This document shows, in pieces, positions 1 to 5,426 of a stretch of DNA of 5,426 bases. This stretch comes from Acidobacteriota bacterium. GTDB taxonomy: Bacteria; Acidobacteriota; Thermoanaerobaculia; Multivoradales; JAHEKO01. Position numbers and translations under genes: made by a program. The stretch is taken from assembly GCA_029863825.1 (NCBI GenBank), contig JAOTUP010000172.1:1-5426 (forward strand), given 5' to 3'. Below the pieces are notes generated by a model. The model worked only from the letters and a program-made list of their open reading frames with translations, ran no database searches and was not told the origin of the DNA. Within the stretch, counting starts at the first letter, position 1, and each line of letters begins with the position of its first letter.

Positions 1-1
1 C

Positions 2-1711
2 CTGGCCGCCGCATTGCCCACCGCGTACTTCGTCGAGTCTCGCGCCGATGCTCGGCGCCTCGCCAGACTCCATCCAGGTATCGCGTTCATCAGCCGTGAT
101 CGTTTGTGGGCGGAGGGAGGCGTGCTCCATATCCAGGGCGAAGCAGCCCGACCAGGAGCGTTGGCGCGCGAGCACGAACTTGCCGAAGTCCGCCGGTCAC
201 TGCCGCCGCTCGAAGACGAGGTCAACGCCCTCGATGAACGGATTGAAAGCTCGATCAGCCGCGAAAGCGATCTGCGCGGCAAGCGCGAGGACATTCTCCT
301 TGACCTTATCGACAGGAAGAAAGAACTGGCCGTCGCCGAAGCGCGAAAGGAAGACCTGGCGACCCGGCACCATCGGCTGTCGGTGGAGCGCAATACGCTC
401 GAGACCGAAAAGATGGAGATCGACGGCACACTCACTCTGCTGGCCGATCGATCCTCAGACCTCGAGAGCGAGCTCACGCGGGCTAGCGAGTCTCACGCCC
501 GCCTCGAGGCCGAGCTCGACAGGACACAAAAGGAAGTCGATGCGGTGCGCCAGCAAAGGGAGACGACTCGCACCTCGGGCGTGAGTCGGCGGGGCAGGCT
601 GGATCTCATCGATCACCGACTCGCATCACATCTAGAGGAAGTCTCGCGAACCGAGCGAGCAATCGCCGACGCCGAGCACGAGATTGCCTCGTGGAGTGAA
701 GAGAAACAGCGACTAGAGGCGCGACGCGAGGAGATCCGCAGAGCGATAGGCGAGGCCGATGCCGAGCTGCAGCAGGCCCTAGAGAATCGCGAATCGGCGC
801 AGCAGGATGCACTCGCTCATCAGCGAACCGTAGACGAGGAAAGAGAGAAGCTGAAAGCGCTGGAAAAACGGATCGAGGCCGCTCGCGCGGAGCGCGACGA
901 GTTTCGCGAATCGATCTCCGCACTCCGCGTTGAAGAAGCGTCACTGAAACAGGATGCGGAACACCTTGGCGAACAGCACCGTGAGCATTTCGCGCAACCG
1001 CTCCCCGAGCACCCTGCGACGGCACTTCCGGATCTGCCTGAAAAGGAAGCCGATCTGGCGCGACTCAAGGACAGACTGGACCGCACCGGACCGGTCAATC
1101 TCCTGGCGGCGGAAGAGTTCAGCGAGCAGGAGCAGAGGCTGACGTTCCTCGTCGAGCAGCGGACCGACGTGGCGACCTCTGTCGACAGCCTGCGCCAAAC
1201 GATCCGCGAGATCAACGAAACGTCGACTGAGCGTTTCATGAAGACCTTCCTGGAAGTCAACGAAGGCTTCGGTCGCACCTTTGTCGAGCTGTTTCGCGGC
1301 GGCCAGGCCGAGATGCGACTGATGGACGAGGACGACGAGCTGGAAAGCGGCATTGAAATCGTCGCCCGTCCTCCCGGCAAGCGGCTCCAGAACATCATGC
1401 TCCTCTCAGGCGGCGAGAAAGCACTGACCGCCATTGCACTTCTCTTTGCCCTTTTTCGCACCAAGCCGTCTCCGTTCTGCATTCTCGACGAGGTCGACGC
1501 GCCGCTGGATGATGTCAATACCCTGCGCTTCGTCGAGATGCTCAAGCAGATGTCCTCGGAGACTCAGTTCGTCGTCATCACGCACAACAAGCTGACGATG
1601 GAAGCGATGTCACGACTCTACGGCGTCACCATGCAGGAGCGGGGCGTGTCCCGGCTCGTCGCCGTCGACTTCGACGACCTGCATCCCGAAAACGCCGCAG
1701 CCACGGCCTGA
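2..1711 (+). CDS. smc: Chromosome segregation protein SMC, C-terminal half (5' partial)
   Basis: This is the second half of a bacterial SMC, the ATPase of the condensin-like complex that compacts and segregates the chromosome with ScpA/ScpB. The frame is open to the left edge, so the start, Walker A and most of the hinge lie outside the window; a TTG at 14 is not the true start. In order it shows the end of the hinge (LPTAYFVES at 14-40, through about 190) and a long Arg/Glu/Lys-rich coiled coil (about 190-1080). The GPVNLLAAEEF element (1088-1120) opens the C-terminal head. The ABC signature LLSGGEK is at 1400-1420, Walker B FCILDE at 1475-1492 with the catalytic Glu codon at 1490, the D-loop follows, and the H-loop His is at 1583 (VITHNK). 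Hinge-to-Walker-B spacing is normal for a full-length SMC, so no coil deletion is seen. The usual glycine-rich end of the hinge is replaced by RPGALARE. The stop is TGA at 1709. The head sequence makes the family call secure; Rad50 or RecN are unlikely. Confidence 0.97.
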   Translation: MAAALPTAYFVESRADARRLARLHPGIAFISRDRLWAEGGVLHIQGEAARPGALAREHELAEVRRSLPPLEDEVNALDERIESSISRESDLRGKREDILLDLIDRKKELAVAEARKEDLATRHHRLSVERNTLETEKMEIDGTLTLLADRSSDLESELTRASESHARLEAELDRTQKEVDAVRQQRETTRTSGVSRRGRLDLIDHRLASHLEEVSRTERAIADAEHEIASWSEEKQRLEARREEIRRAIGEADAELQQALENRESAQQDALAHQRTVDEEREKLKALEKRIEAARAERDEFRESISALRVEEASLKQDAEHLGEQHREHFAQPLPEHPATALPDLPEKEADLARLKDRLDRTGPVNLLAAEEFSEQEQRLTFLVEQRTDVATSVDSLRQTIREINETSTERFMKTFLEVNEGFGRTFVELFRGGQAEMRLMDEDDELESGIEIVARPPGKRLQNIMLLSGGEKALTAIALLFALFRTKPSPFCILDEVDAPLDDVNTLRFVEMLKQMSSETQFVVITHNKLTMEAMSRLYGVTMQERGVSRLVAVDFDDLHPENAAATA

Positions 1712-1890
1712 GCCTCCTCAGCGCTTGAATCGATCCCCGGATCGGCCACAGCCGAGCCGTAGCGCACTTCCCCTGCCGCGGCCAGCACTCACCCTCCTCG
1801 GCCCGCGATCGGCTTCCACCTCGCAGCCGCGGCGGCGGTGCAATGCCGTAGTATCTGCCCGAGAATGTCCACCGCGAGGTCTCGACCAGC

Positions 1891-2733
1891 ATGTTTGCCA
1901 TCCTGAAACATACTCTGGCCAACTGGCTCGGGCATCGTATGCCCCGACATGCGGCGGCGCTCGCTTTCTTCACTCTTTTTGCTCTCGCCCCAATTGTTCT
2001 TGCCACCGTTTTTGCCGCCGGTCGATTTCTCGGTGAGGAGTACGTGCGCTCGGAGGCGCTCGACATCGTGCGCGAGTTCATCGGCCCGGCGGCGGCGCAG
2101 ACTCTGCAGCAGATCTTCTCCAACTGGCAACCACCAACTCTCGAGTGGGGTCCCGGCCTGGTGGCTCTGGGAGCACTCGTGTTCGCCGCCACGGCTTTCT
2201 TCGTGCAGCTGCACGACTCTCTCAACATCATCTGGCACGTCGAGTCCGAGCGCTCGGCCGTCGCGTTTACGCTGTACCGCAGGCTCCTCTCCTTCGCCAT
2301 GGTGCTGATATCTGGAGTAGTGCTCCTGGCGCTGTTTGCCGTCAACGCCGCCCTGACGACGTTTCATCGACTTCTGACCGAGCGTTTTGACGTCCCGGTC
2401 GACCTCTTCGAGTACTTGAATCTGGGTGCGTCGCTTGCGATCACCGCCGTGCTGTTGGCAGCGCTCTTTCACTTCGTGCCCGACGCCCGCGTGAGATGGC
2501 GGGATGCCGTTATCGGCGGCTCCATGACGGCTGTCCTCTTTGTCGCCGGGAAGTGGCTCATGGGCCGCTATCTTCGAGTAGCGAATCTCGCCTCAGCCTA
2601 TGGCGCCGCCGGCTCACTGGTCGTCACCCTGATCTGGGTGTACTACTGCTCGCTGATCATTCTTCTCGGCGCTGAGTTCACCTATGCCTATTCCGAGCGC
2701 CGGCGAACGACGCGCGAGCGCAGACGCCCCTGA
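1891..2733 (+). CDS. YihY/BrkB family inner-membrane protein
   Basis: A 280-residue integral membrane protein of the YihY/virulence factor BrkB family. The family is widespread and its biochemical role is unsettled; the old label 'ribonuclease BN' is a known misassignment. Family signatures visible are AAALAFFTLFALAPI (21-35), VQLHDSLNIIWHV (105-117), FVPDARVRWRDAVIGG (195-210) and YGAAGSLVVTLIWVYY (237-252) followed by LLGAEFTYAY. Six hydrophobic segments lie at about 21-43, 88-106, 131-153, 176-196, 205-225 and 238-262, with a basic C-terminal tail (269-279), probably cytoplasmic. Length is typical. The ATG at 1891 is the only good start, because the frame is closed by TAG at 1849 and has no other ATG, GTG or TTG; a weak GAGG sits at 1876-1879. 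It lies 179 bp after smc. That gap holds two small competing stems (1731-1744 and 1742-1755) without a T-tract and no convincing promoter, so co-transcription with smc cannot be excluded. Confidence 0.93.
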   Translation: MFAILKHTLANWLGHRMPRHAAALAFFTLFALAPIVLATVFAAGRFLGEEYVRSEALDIVREFIGPAAAQTLQQIFSNWQPPTLEWGPGLVALGALVFAATAFFVQLHDSLNIIWHVESERSAVAFTLYRRLLSFAMVLISGVVLLALFAVNAALTTFHRLLTERFDVPVDLFEYLNLGASLAITAVLLAALFHFVPDARVRWRDAVIGGSMTAVLFVAGKWLMGRYLRVANLASAYGAAGSLVVTLIWVYYCSLIILLGAEFTYAYSERRRTTRERRRP

Positions 2734-2795
2734 ACGCGGACCGGGCACGAGGCACGGCGGTCGCCGGCATGAGACATGCGGCAGTAGTGCACCGT

Positions 2796-2822
2796 TGACG
2801 GCGAGCTGCGATGTCGCCGTCA
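2796..2822. terminator. Possible bidirectional terminator hairpin between convergent genes
   Basis: A perfect 9-bp inverted repeat (2796-2804 with 2814-2822, loop of 9) lies between the convergent YihY and EVE genes. Its right arm includes the EVE stop codon (2820-2822). No T-tract follows on either strand, so it does not meet the classic intrinsic-terminator pattern. The position fits transcript ending or 3'-end protection for both genes; this is inferred from location and pairing only. Confidence 0.35.
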
Positions 2823-3239
2823 GTCCGCCGAGCGCTCGGCCATCTTCGACAGCCGCTTCCACAGCGCCGCCGGCACCGGCATCACGGACAGGCGCGACAT
2901 GCGCACGAGTGCAAAGTCGGCAAAGGCCGGGTCCGCCTTGACCTCTTTCAATGTAACGGGCCGGTGCAGCCGCCTGAGCGGCGCGATGTCGAAGACGACG
3001 AACCGATCATCGTCGAGATTTGGGTCCGGATACGGATCCGAGACGACGTCGGCGACAGCCACTGCCGCCTTCTCCTTGCCACTGTGGTAGATGAGGGCCT
3101 GATCGCCCTTTCGCACCTGCCGCATATGTTTGAGCGCCAGGTTGTTCTTGACGCCGTCCCAGACCGTCCGACCCTCGCGCTCGAGGTCGTCGTATCCGTA
3201 GTCGTGCGCCGGTTCCGTCTTCAAGAGCCAATACGCCAT
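2820..3239 (-). CDS. EVE domain-containing protein (THYN1-like)
   Basis: A 139-residue single-domain EVE protein of the PUA-like superfold, related to bacterial EVE proteins and eukaryotic thymocyte nuclear protein 1. EVE domains are known or predicted to bind modified bases in DNA or RNA, so this is probably a soluble cytoplasmic reader rather than an enzyme. Visible signatures are YWLLKTEP (3-10), WDGVKNNLALKHMRQVRKGD (27-46), ALIYHS (48-53), AVADVVSDPYPDP (61-73) and the C-terminal SRLSVMPVPAALWKRL (115-130). Length is what is expected for a stand-alone EVE. The ATG at 3239 is well supported: an AGGA (plus-strand 3247-3250) sits 7 bases upstream and the conserved block begins at residue 3. 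It lies downstream of the amidase on the same strand, 119 bp apart with hairpins between, and converges with YihY. No restriction or modification genes are beside it, so a defence role is not suggested by context. Confidence 0.95.
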   Translation of the reverse strand: MAYWLLKTEPAHDYGYDDLEREGRTVWDGVKNNLALKHMRQVRKGDQALIYHSGKEKAAVAVADVVSDPYPDPNLDDDRFVVFDIAPLRRLHRPVTLKEVKADPAFADFALVRMSRLSVMPVPAALWKRLSKMAERSAD

Positions 3240-3275
3240 GGCGAGATCCTAGCAGGCCTCGAAACCAGCTCCAGC

Positions 3276-3296
3276 GCAGAGTGCAGGGCTCTCTGC
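3276..3296. repeat. Small inverted repeat upstream of the EVE gene
   Basis: A 6-bp inverted repeat (GCAGAG at 3276-3281, CTCTGC at 3291-3296, loop of 9) lies between the EVE gene and the larger hairpin beyond the amidase stop. It could be part of the EVE leader or of the amidase 3' end. It is short enough to occur by chance in GC-rich DNA, and no function is claimed. Confidence 0.2.
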
Positions 3297-3320
3297 AAGC
3301 GGGCGCAGCAGCAGGAACCC

Positions 3321-3348
3321 GGTGACCGCCGGGCGCGCTGCGGTCACC
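3321..3348 (-). terminator. GC-rich hairpin after the amidase stop, possible terminator
   Basis: A perfect 9-bp inverted repeat, GGTGACCGC (3321-3329) with GCGGTCACC (3340-3348) and a loop of 10, starts 10 bases beyond the amidase stop codon on the minus strand. Position and stability suit a terminator or a 3' barrier against exonucleases. The minus-strand sequence after it reads GGGTTCCTGC, so the T-tract is essentially absent and strict intrinsic termination is uncertain. If it works, the EVE gene needs its own promoter in 3240-3320, where I see no clear -35/-10 pair. Confidence 0.45.
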
Positions 3349-3358
3349 TGCTCGCCGT

Positions 3359-4996
3359 TCAGCCCAGCTCGGCCGTCGGCAGAAATCGAGGCGCACGCCG
3401 CGCTGTCGTCAACTGCTCGAACGCATAGGCGAAGCGCAACAGAGTCGGCTCGCTCCATGCCGGTCCGAAAAACGAGAGACCGACGGGAAGTCCATGAATG
3501 AAACCCGCCGGAACGGTGATGTTCGGGTACCCCGACACCGCAGCGGCCCGCGAGCTGCCGCCGCCGAAGTGGTCTCCGTTGACCAGGTCGGTCACCCACG
3601 CCGGACCACCCGATGGACCGATGATGGCGTCGAGCGAATGCGTCGCGATCGCTAAATCGATGCCCTCGTCGCGCGTCAGCCGCAGACAGGTCGCCCGGGC
3701 ATCGAGGTACTCGGTGTCCGTGAGCGACCCCTTCTCCTGTGCCTGGTGGAAGATCTCTTGCTCGAAATACGGCATCTCCTCGGCGCGATGCGACTCGTTG
3801 AACGCGATGAGATCGGCAAGCGTGCGCACCGTCGTGTCCGCGCCCCGTGCCCGCAAGTACGTCTCGAGATCGGTTTTGAACTCGTAGAGCAGCACCTCGT
3901 ACTCCGGCTCCCCTGCATCGCGAACGCCCGGCAGCTCGACATCGTCGATCACCTCCGCGCCCGCCGACCGCATGGCCGCCACCGACTCCTCGAGCACCGC
4001 GTCCACCTTCTCGTGAAAGCCGAAGCGCTCGCGCCAGATGCCGATGCGAGCGCCGGCGAGACCTGCCGGGTCCAGGTACTCCGTATAGTCGGCATGTGCG
4101 TGGGCGGCGCTGCCCTTGGTGCCGGCATCCGTCGGGTCCTCTGCCGCCATGACGCCGAGCAGAATCGCCGCGTCCCGCACCGTTCGGGCCATCGGGCCGG
4201 CGGTGTCCTGGCTGTGGGCGATCGGCACGATGCCGGAGCGACTGACGAGACCGACCGTCGGCTTGATCCCGACGACGCCGTTGGCATTGGATGGACAGAT
4301 GACCGACCCGTCGGTCTCGGTGCCGATGGCAAGAGCCGCGAGACTCGCCGAGACCGCCGCTCCGGACCCCGAGCTGGAACCACACGGATTGCGATCGAGC
4401 GCAAACGGGTTCCTGGTTTGCCCCAATACGCCACTCCAGCCGCTGGATGAGCGCTCTGAGCGAAAATTGGCCCATTCCGAGAGGTTGGCCTTGGCGAGGA
4501 TTACCGCTCCGGCTCGCCGTAGGCGCGACACCACGAAGGCATCGGCGAGGGCAACCGTCCCGGCCAGCGCCAGGGACCCGGCGGTGGTCGCCATGCCGTC
4601 GGCCGTATCGATATTGTCCTTGATGACTATCGGGATACCGTGCAGCGGGCCACGGCTCGTGCCGCCTCGCCTCTCTTCGTCCAGCCGATCGGCGATCTCC
4701 AGCGCCCCCGGGTTGGTCTGAATGATCGAGTTCAATCTCGGGCCGCTGCGGTCGACTGCCTCGATGCGCTCGAGATAGAGCTCGGTGAGGCGGCGAGCGC
4801 TCCAGCGCCCCGATGCCATCCCCTGCTGCAGCTCGTCGACCGTAACCTCCCCGAGCTCGAAAGGAGGCGGCTCCGCGCCCGCAACCTTCTCCTCCGAAGC
4901 ACTTTCAGGCGGCGGTGTGCACGCCAGGCCGGCCGAGGCGGCCGCTCCAACCGCACCCAGCTTGAACAAGGTCCTGCGATCCAGATCTCGGCTCAT
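3359..4996 (-). CDS. Exported amidase (amidase-signature family, peptide-amidase-like)
   Basis: A 545-residue amidase-signature hydrolase that cleaves amide bonds; the natural substrate cannot be read from sequence. The catalytic triad is visible: Lys126 in GIPIVIKDN, cis-Ser207 in PCGSSSGSG and nucleophile Ser231 in GTETDGSV. The 24-residue gap between the serines matches FAAH and Stenotrophomonas peptide amidase. The runs ILAKANLSEWANFRS (166-180) and NGVVGIKPTVGLVSR (239-253) also fit. The N-terminus carries a Tat-type signal: Arg7-Arg8 in RRTLFKLG, a weakly hydrophobic Ala/Gly stretch (13-25), then Cys26 and a Pro-rich linker to about 45. Cys26 could be a lipidation site, but the preceding GLA is a poor lipobox because a Leu at -3 is usual. 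The protein is therefore likely periplasmic or membrane-anchored. The ATG at 4996 has a GGAG (plus-strand 5005-5008) 8 bases upstream. A GatA role is unlikely, given the export signal and no gatB or gatC in view. It is divergent from the RRM gene. Confidence 0.95.
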   Translation of the reverse strand: MSRDLDRRTLFKLGAVGAAASAGLACTPPPESASEEKVAGAEPPPFELGEVTVDELQQGMASGRWSARRLTELYLERIEAVDRSGPRLNSIIQTNPGALEIADRLDEERRGGTSRGPLHGIPIVIKDNIDTADGMATTAGSLALAGTVALADAFVVSRLRRAGAVILAKANLSEWANFRSERSSSGWSGVLGQTRNPFALDRNPCGSSSGSGAAVSASLAALAIGTETDGSVICPSNANGVVGIKPTVGLVSRSGIVPIAHSQDTAGPMARTVRDAAILLGVMAAEDPTDAGTKGSAAHAHADYTEYLDPAGLAGARIGIWRERFGFHEKVDAVLEESVAAMRSAGAEVIDDVELPGVRDAGEPEYEVLLYEFKTDLETYLRARGADTTVRTLADLIAFNESHRAEEMPYFEQEIFHQAQEKGSLTDTEYLDARATCLRLTRDEGIDLAIATHSLDAIIGPSGGPAWVTDLVNGDHFGGGSSRAAAVSGYPNITVPAGFIHGLPVGLSFFGPAWSEPTLLRFAYAFEQLTTARRAPRFLPTAELG

Positions 4997-5036
4997 TTTT
5001 CGGGCTCCCGGAGTTGAGGATGAATTGAGAAAACTA

Positions 5037-5066
5037 TTGACAGACTACCATTCTCGGGATTAGCGT
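5037..5066 (+). promoter_or_regulatory. Candidate promoter for the RRM gene
   Basis: A perfect TTGACA (5037-5042) lies in the divergent region, pointing toward the RRM gene. The matching -10 is poor: GATTAG (5058-5063, spacing 15) or TTAGCG (5060-5065, spacing 17). If used, transcription would begin near 5070 and leave about 105-110 bases of leader before the RRM start codon. I found no equally good promoter for the divergent amidase in 4997-5178. Confidence 0.4.
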
Positions 5067-5084
5067 TTTGCTGTTCATCCACTC

Positions 5085-5089
5085 AGGAG
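5085..5089 (+). promoter_or_regulatory. Ribosome-binding site for a possible leader reading frame
   Basis: AGGAG is followed after 6 bases by TTG at 5096, an ideal spacing. It is too far from the RRM start (5179) to serve it directly, so it is unexplained unless the leader frame is translated. Confidence 0.35.
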
Positions 5090-5095
5090 CCATCG

Positions 5096-5182
5096 TTGAC
5101 GTCTTCGTTTTCCACAGCCTTCAGGGGACCGACGAACGTTCGCACTCACGCCAACAATCCAAGGAGTGTCAGGAGAAGATGA
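5096..5182 (+). CDS. Possible 28-residue leader peptide, coupled to the RRM gene
   Basis: An unrecognised short reading frame from TTG at 5096 to TGA at 5180-5182 in the leader of the RRM gene. Supporting signs are an AGGAG with 6-base spacing before the TTG, a candidate promoter just upstream, and a stop overlapping the downstream start as ATGA (5179-5182), a classic layout for translational coupling. The peptide is basic toward its end. Its last six codons are AGG-AGT-GTC-AGG-AGA-AGA, rich in arginine codons that are typically rare in GC-rich genomes. Against it, those purine-rich codons are also the RRM gene's ribosome-binding region. The third-position GC is clearly lower than in the RRM gene (17 of 28 codons end in G or C), and a 28-codon frame is easily met by chance. 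It shows no known motif. Confidence 0.25.
   Translation: MTSSFSTAFRGPTNVRTHANNPRSVRRR
5133..5142. repeat. 10-bp perfect palindrome in the RRM leader
   Basis: CGAACGTTCG is a perfect palindrome between the candidate promoter and the RRM start. It could be a half-site or operator-like element, but lies downstream of the predicted transcription start and may be chance. Confidence 0.2.
5161..5178 (+). promoter_or_regulatory. Double purine-rich ribosome-binding region of the RRM gene
   Basis: Two Shine-Dalgarno-like blocks precede the ATG at 5179: AAGGAG (5161-5166, 12 bases away) and AGGAG (5171-5175, only 3 bases away). Neither has the usual 5-9 base spacing, so initiation may depend on either site or on ribosomes arriving from the leader frame. 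No alternative in-frame start fits better, since the RNP2 motif begins at residue 5. Confidence 0.55.
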
Positions 5183-5426
5183 CCACGCAGGTGTTCGTCG
5201 CCAACATCAACTTCCAGTCCACCGAGCAGGAACTGGCCGAGTACTTCAGTCGCGCCGGCAGGGTCCGCGCCGTGCGTATCCCCAAGGATCGGGAGACCGG
5301 TCGCCCGCGGGGCTTTGCTTTCGTCACCTTCGAAACCGAAGAACAGGCGCGGCAAGCCGTGTGGAGCTGCGACGGCGAGAGCCTGGGGAGCCGACGCCTC
5401 AAGGTGCGACTCGCGGAGGAGCAGCG
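5179..5426 (+). CDS. Single-RRM RNA-binding protein (3' partial)
   Basis: The first 82 residues of an RNA-recognition-motif protein, cut by the right edge. RNP2 is VFVANI (5-10) and RNP1 is RGFAFVTF (44-51). The aromatic residues at Phe6, Phe46 and Phe48 correspond to the RNA-stacking positions. The spacing and the closing LGSRRLKVRLAE (69-80) match a complete beta-alpha-beta-beta-alpha-beta fold. It is expected to bind single-stranded RNA in the cytoplasm. Small bacterial RRM proteins, such as the cold-inducible Rbps of cyanobacteria, are thought to act on mRNA stability or translation; a similar role here is inference. The ATG at 5179 is chosen because it sits 4 codons before RNP2 and follows AGGAGAAG. 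The long leader, perfect TTGACA and overlapping leader frame suggest post-transcriptional control. Any tail after the RRM (often Gly- or Arg-rich in relatives) is outside the window. Confidence 0.93.
   Translation, partial: MTTQVFVANINFQSTEQELAEYFSRAGRVRAVRIPKDRETGRPRGFAFVTFETEEQARQAVWSCDGESLGSRRLKVRLAEEQ

Noticed and set aside
820..1545. A 241-codon antisense frame in smc
   Set aside because: The Ser/Arg-rich translation mirrors the Glu/Arg coiled-coil codons on the other strand. No motif was seen.
1849..1854. TAGTAT as a -10 box for the YihY gene
   Set aside because: No -35-like sequence stands about 17 bases upstream, so the match is not distinguishable from chance.
1725..2036. Plus-strand frame bridging the gap after smc
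   Set aside because: It is Pro/Ser/Arg-rich, overlaps YihY in another frame and has no domain.
1626..2472. Antisense frames across the smc/YihY junction
   Set aside because: They oppose a well-supported membrane-protein gene, have no coherent protein features and are explained by high GC.
2820..3239. EVE gene as part of a modification-dependent defence system
   Set aside because: No nuclease, methyltransferase or helicase gene is adjacent; the single-domain form beside housekeeping-type genes gives no support.
3249..4475. Long open frame (408 codons) on the minus strand inside the amidase gene
   Set aside because: It is an out-of-frame shadow of the amidase. Its translation is Arg/Gly-rich and low in hydrophobic structure, while the amidase frame has all catalytic motifs uninterrupted. 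No frameshift is needed.
3746..4721. Overlapping plus-strand open frames antisense to the amidase
   Set aside because: They are Arg/Pro/Ala-rich products typical of GC-rich antisense frames, with no recognisable domain and no ribosome-binding site of note.
3359..4996. Assignment as GatA (Glu-tRNA(Gln) amidotransferase subunit A)
   Set aside because: The gene has an N-terminal export signal and no gatB or gatC neighbour, and its active-site context (PCGSSSGSG, GTETDGSV) resembles stand-alone peptide amidases.

Overview
The window is high-GC DNA that reads as an ordinary stretch of bacterial chromosome. It carries five protein genes, no recognisable mobile element, no CRISPR array and no RNA gene. 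The smc tail is a bacterial-type SMC. Together with a YihY-type membrane protein, an EVE-domain protein, a Tat-exported amidase and a single-RRM RNA-binding protein, it suggests a high-GC Gram-negative bacterium. Acidobacteriota is my best guess, with some proteobacterial lineages as alternatives. That guess is inference from protein style only and is weak.

Layout: positions 2-1711 (+) are the C-terminal half of SMC, cut at the left edge. It has the end of the hinge, the return coiled coil and the C-terminal ATPase lobe. After a 179-bp gap comes a six-helix YihY/BrkB-family inner-membrane protein (1891-2733, +). It converges on an EVE-domain gene (2820-3239, -), with a 9-bp stem-loop over the EVE stop codon. 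Upstream of EVE on the same strand is a large Tat-signal amidase of the amidase-signature family (3359-4996, -). A strong 9-bp GC-rich hairpin lies just past its stop, so amidase and EVE may be separate transcripts. The region 4997-5178 is divergent. To its right an RRM-domain protein begins at 5179 (+) and runs off the window.

The genes do not form an obvious single pathway: chromosome organisation, membrane protein, modified-base reader, exported amide hydrolase, RNA-binding protein. I do not see a new multi-gene system. The most interesting small-scale signal is the leader of the RRM gene. It has a perfect TTGACA box, a good ribosome-binding site placed for a TTG start, and a 28-codon leader reading frame. 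That frame ends in AGG-AGA-AGA and its stop overlaps the RRM start as ATGA. This could be a translationally coupled leader peptide, or chance.
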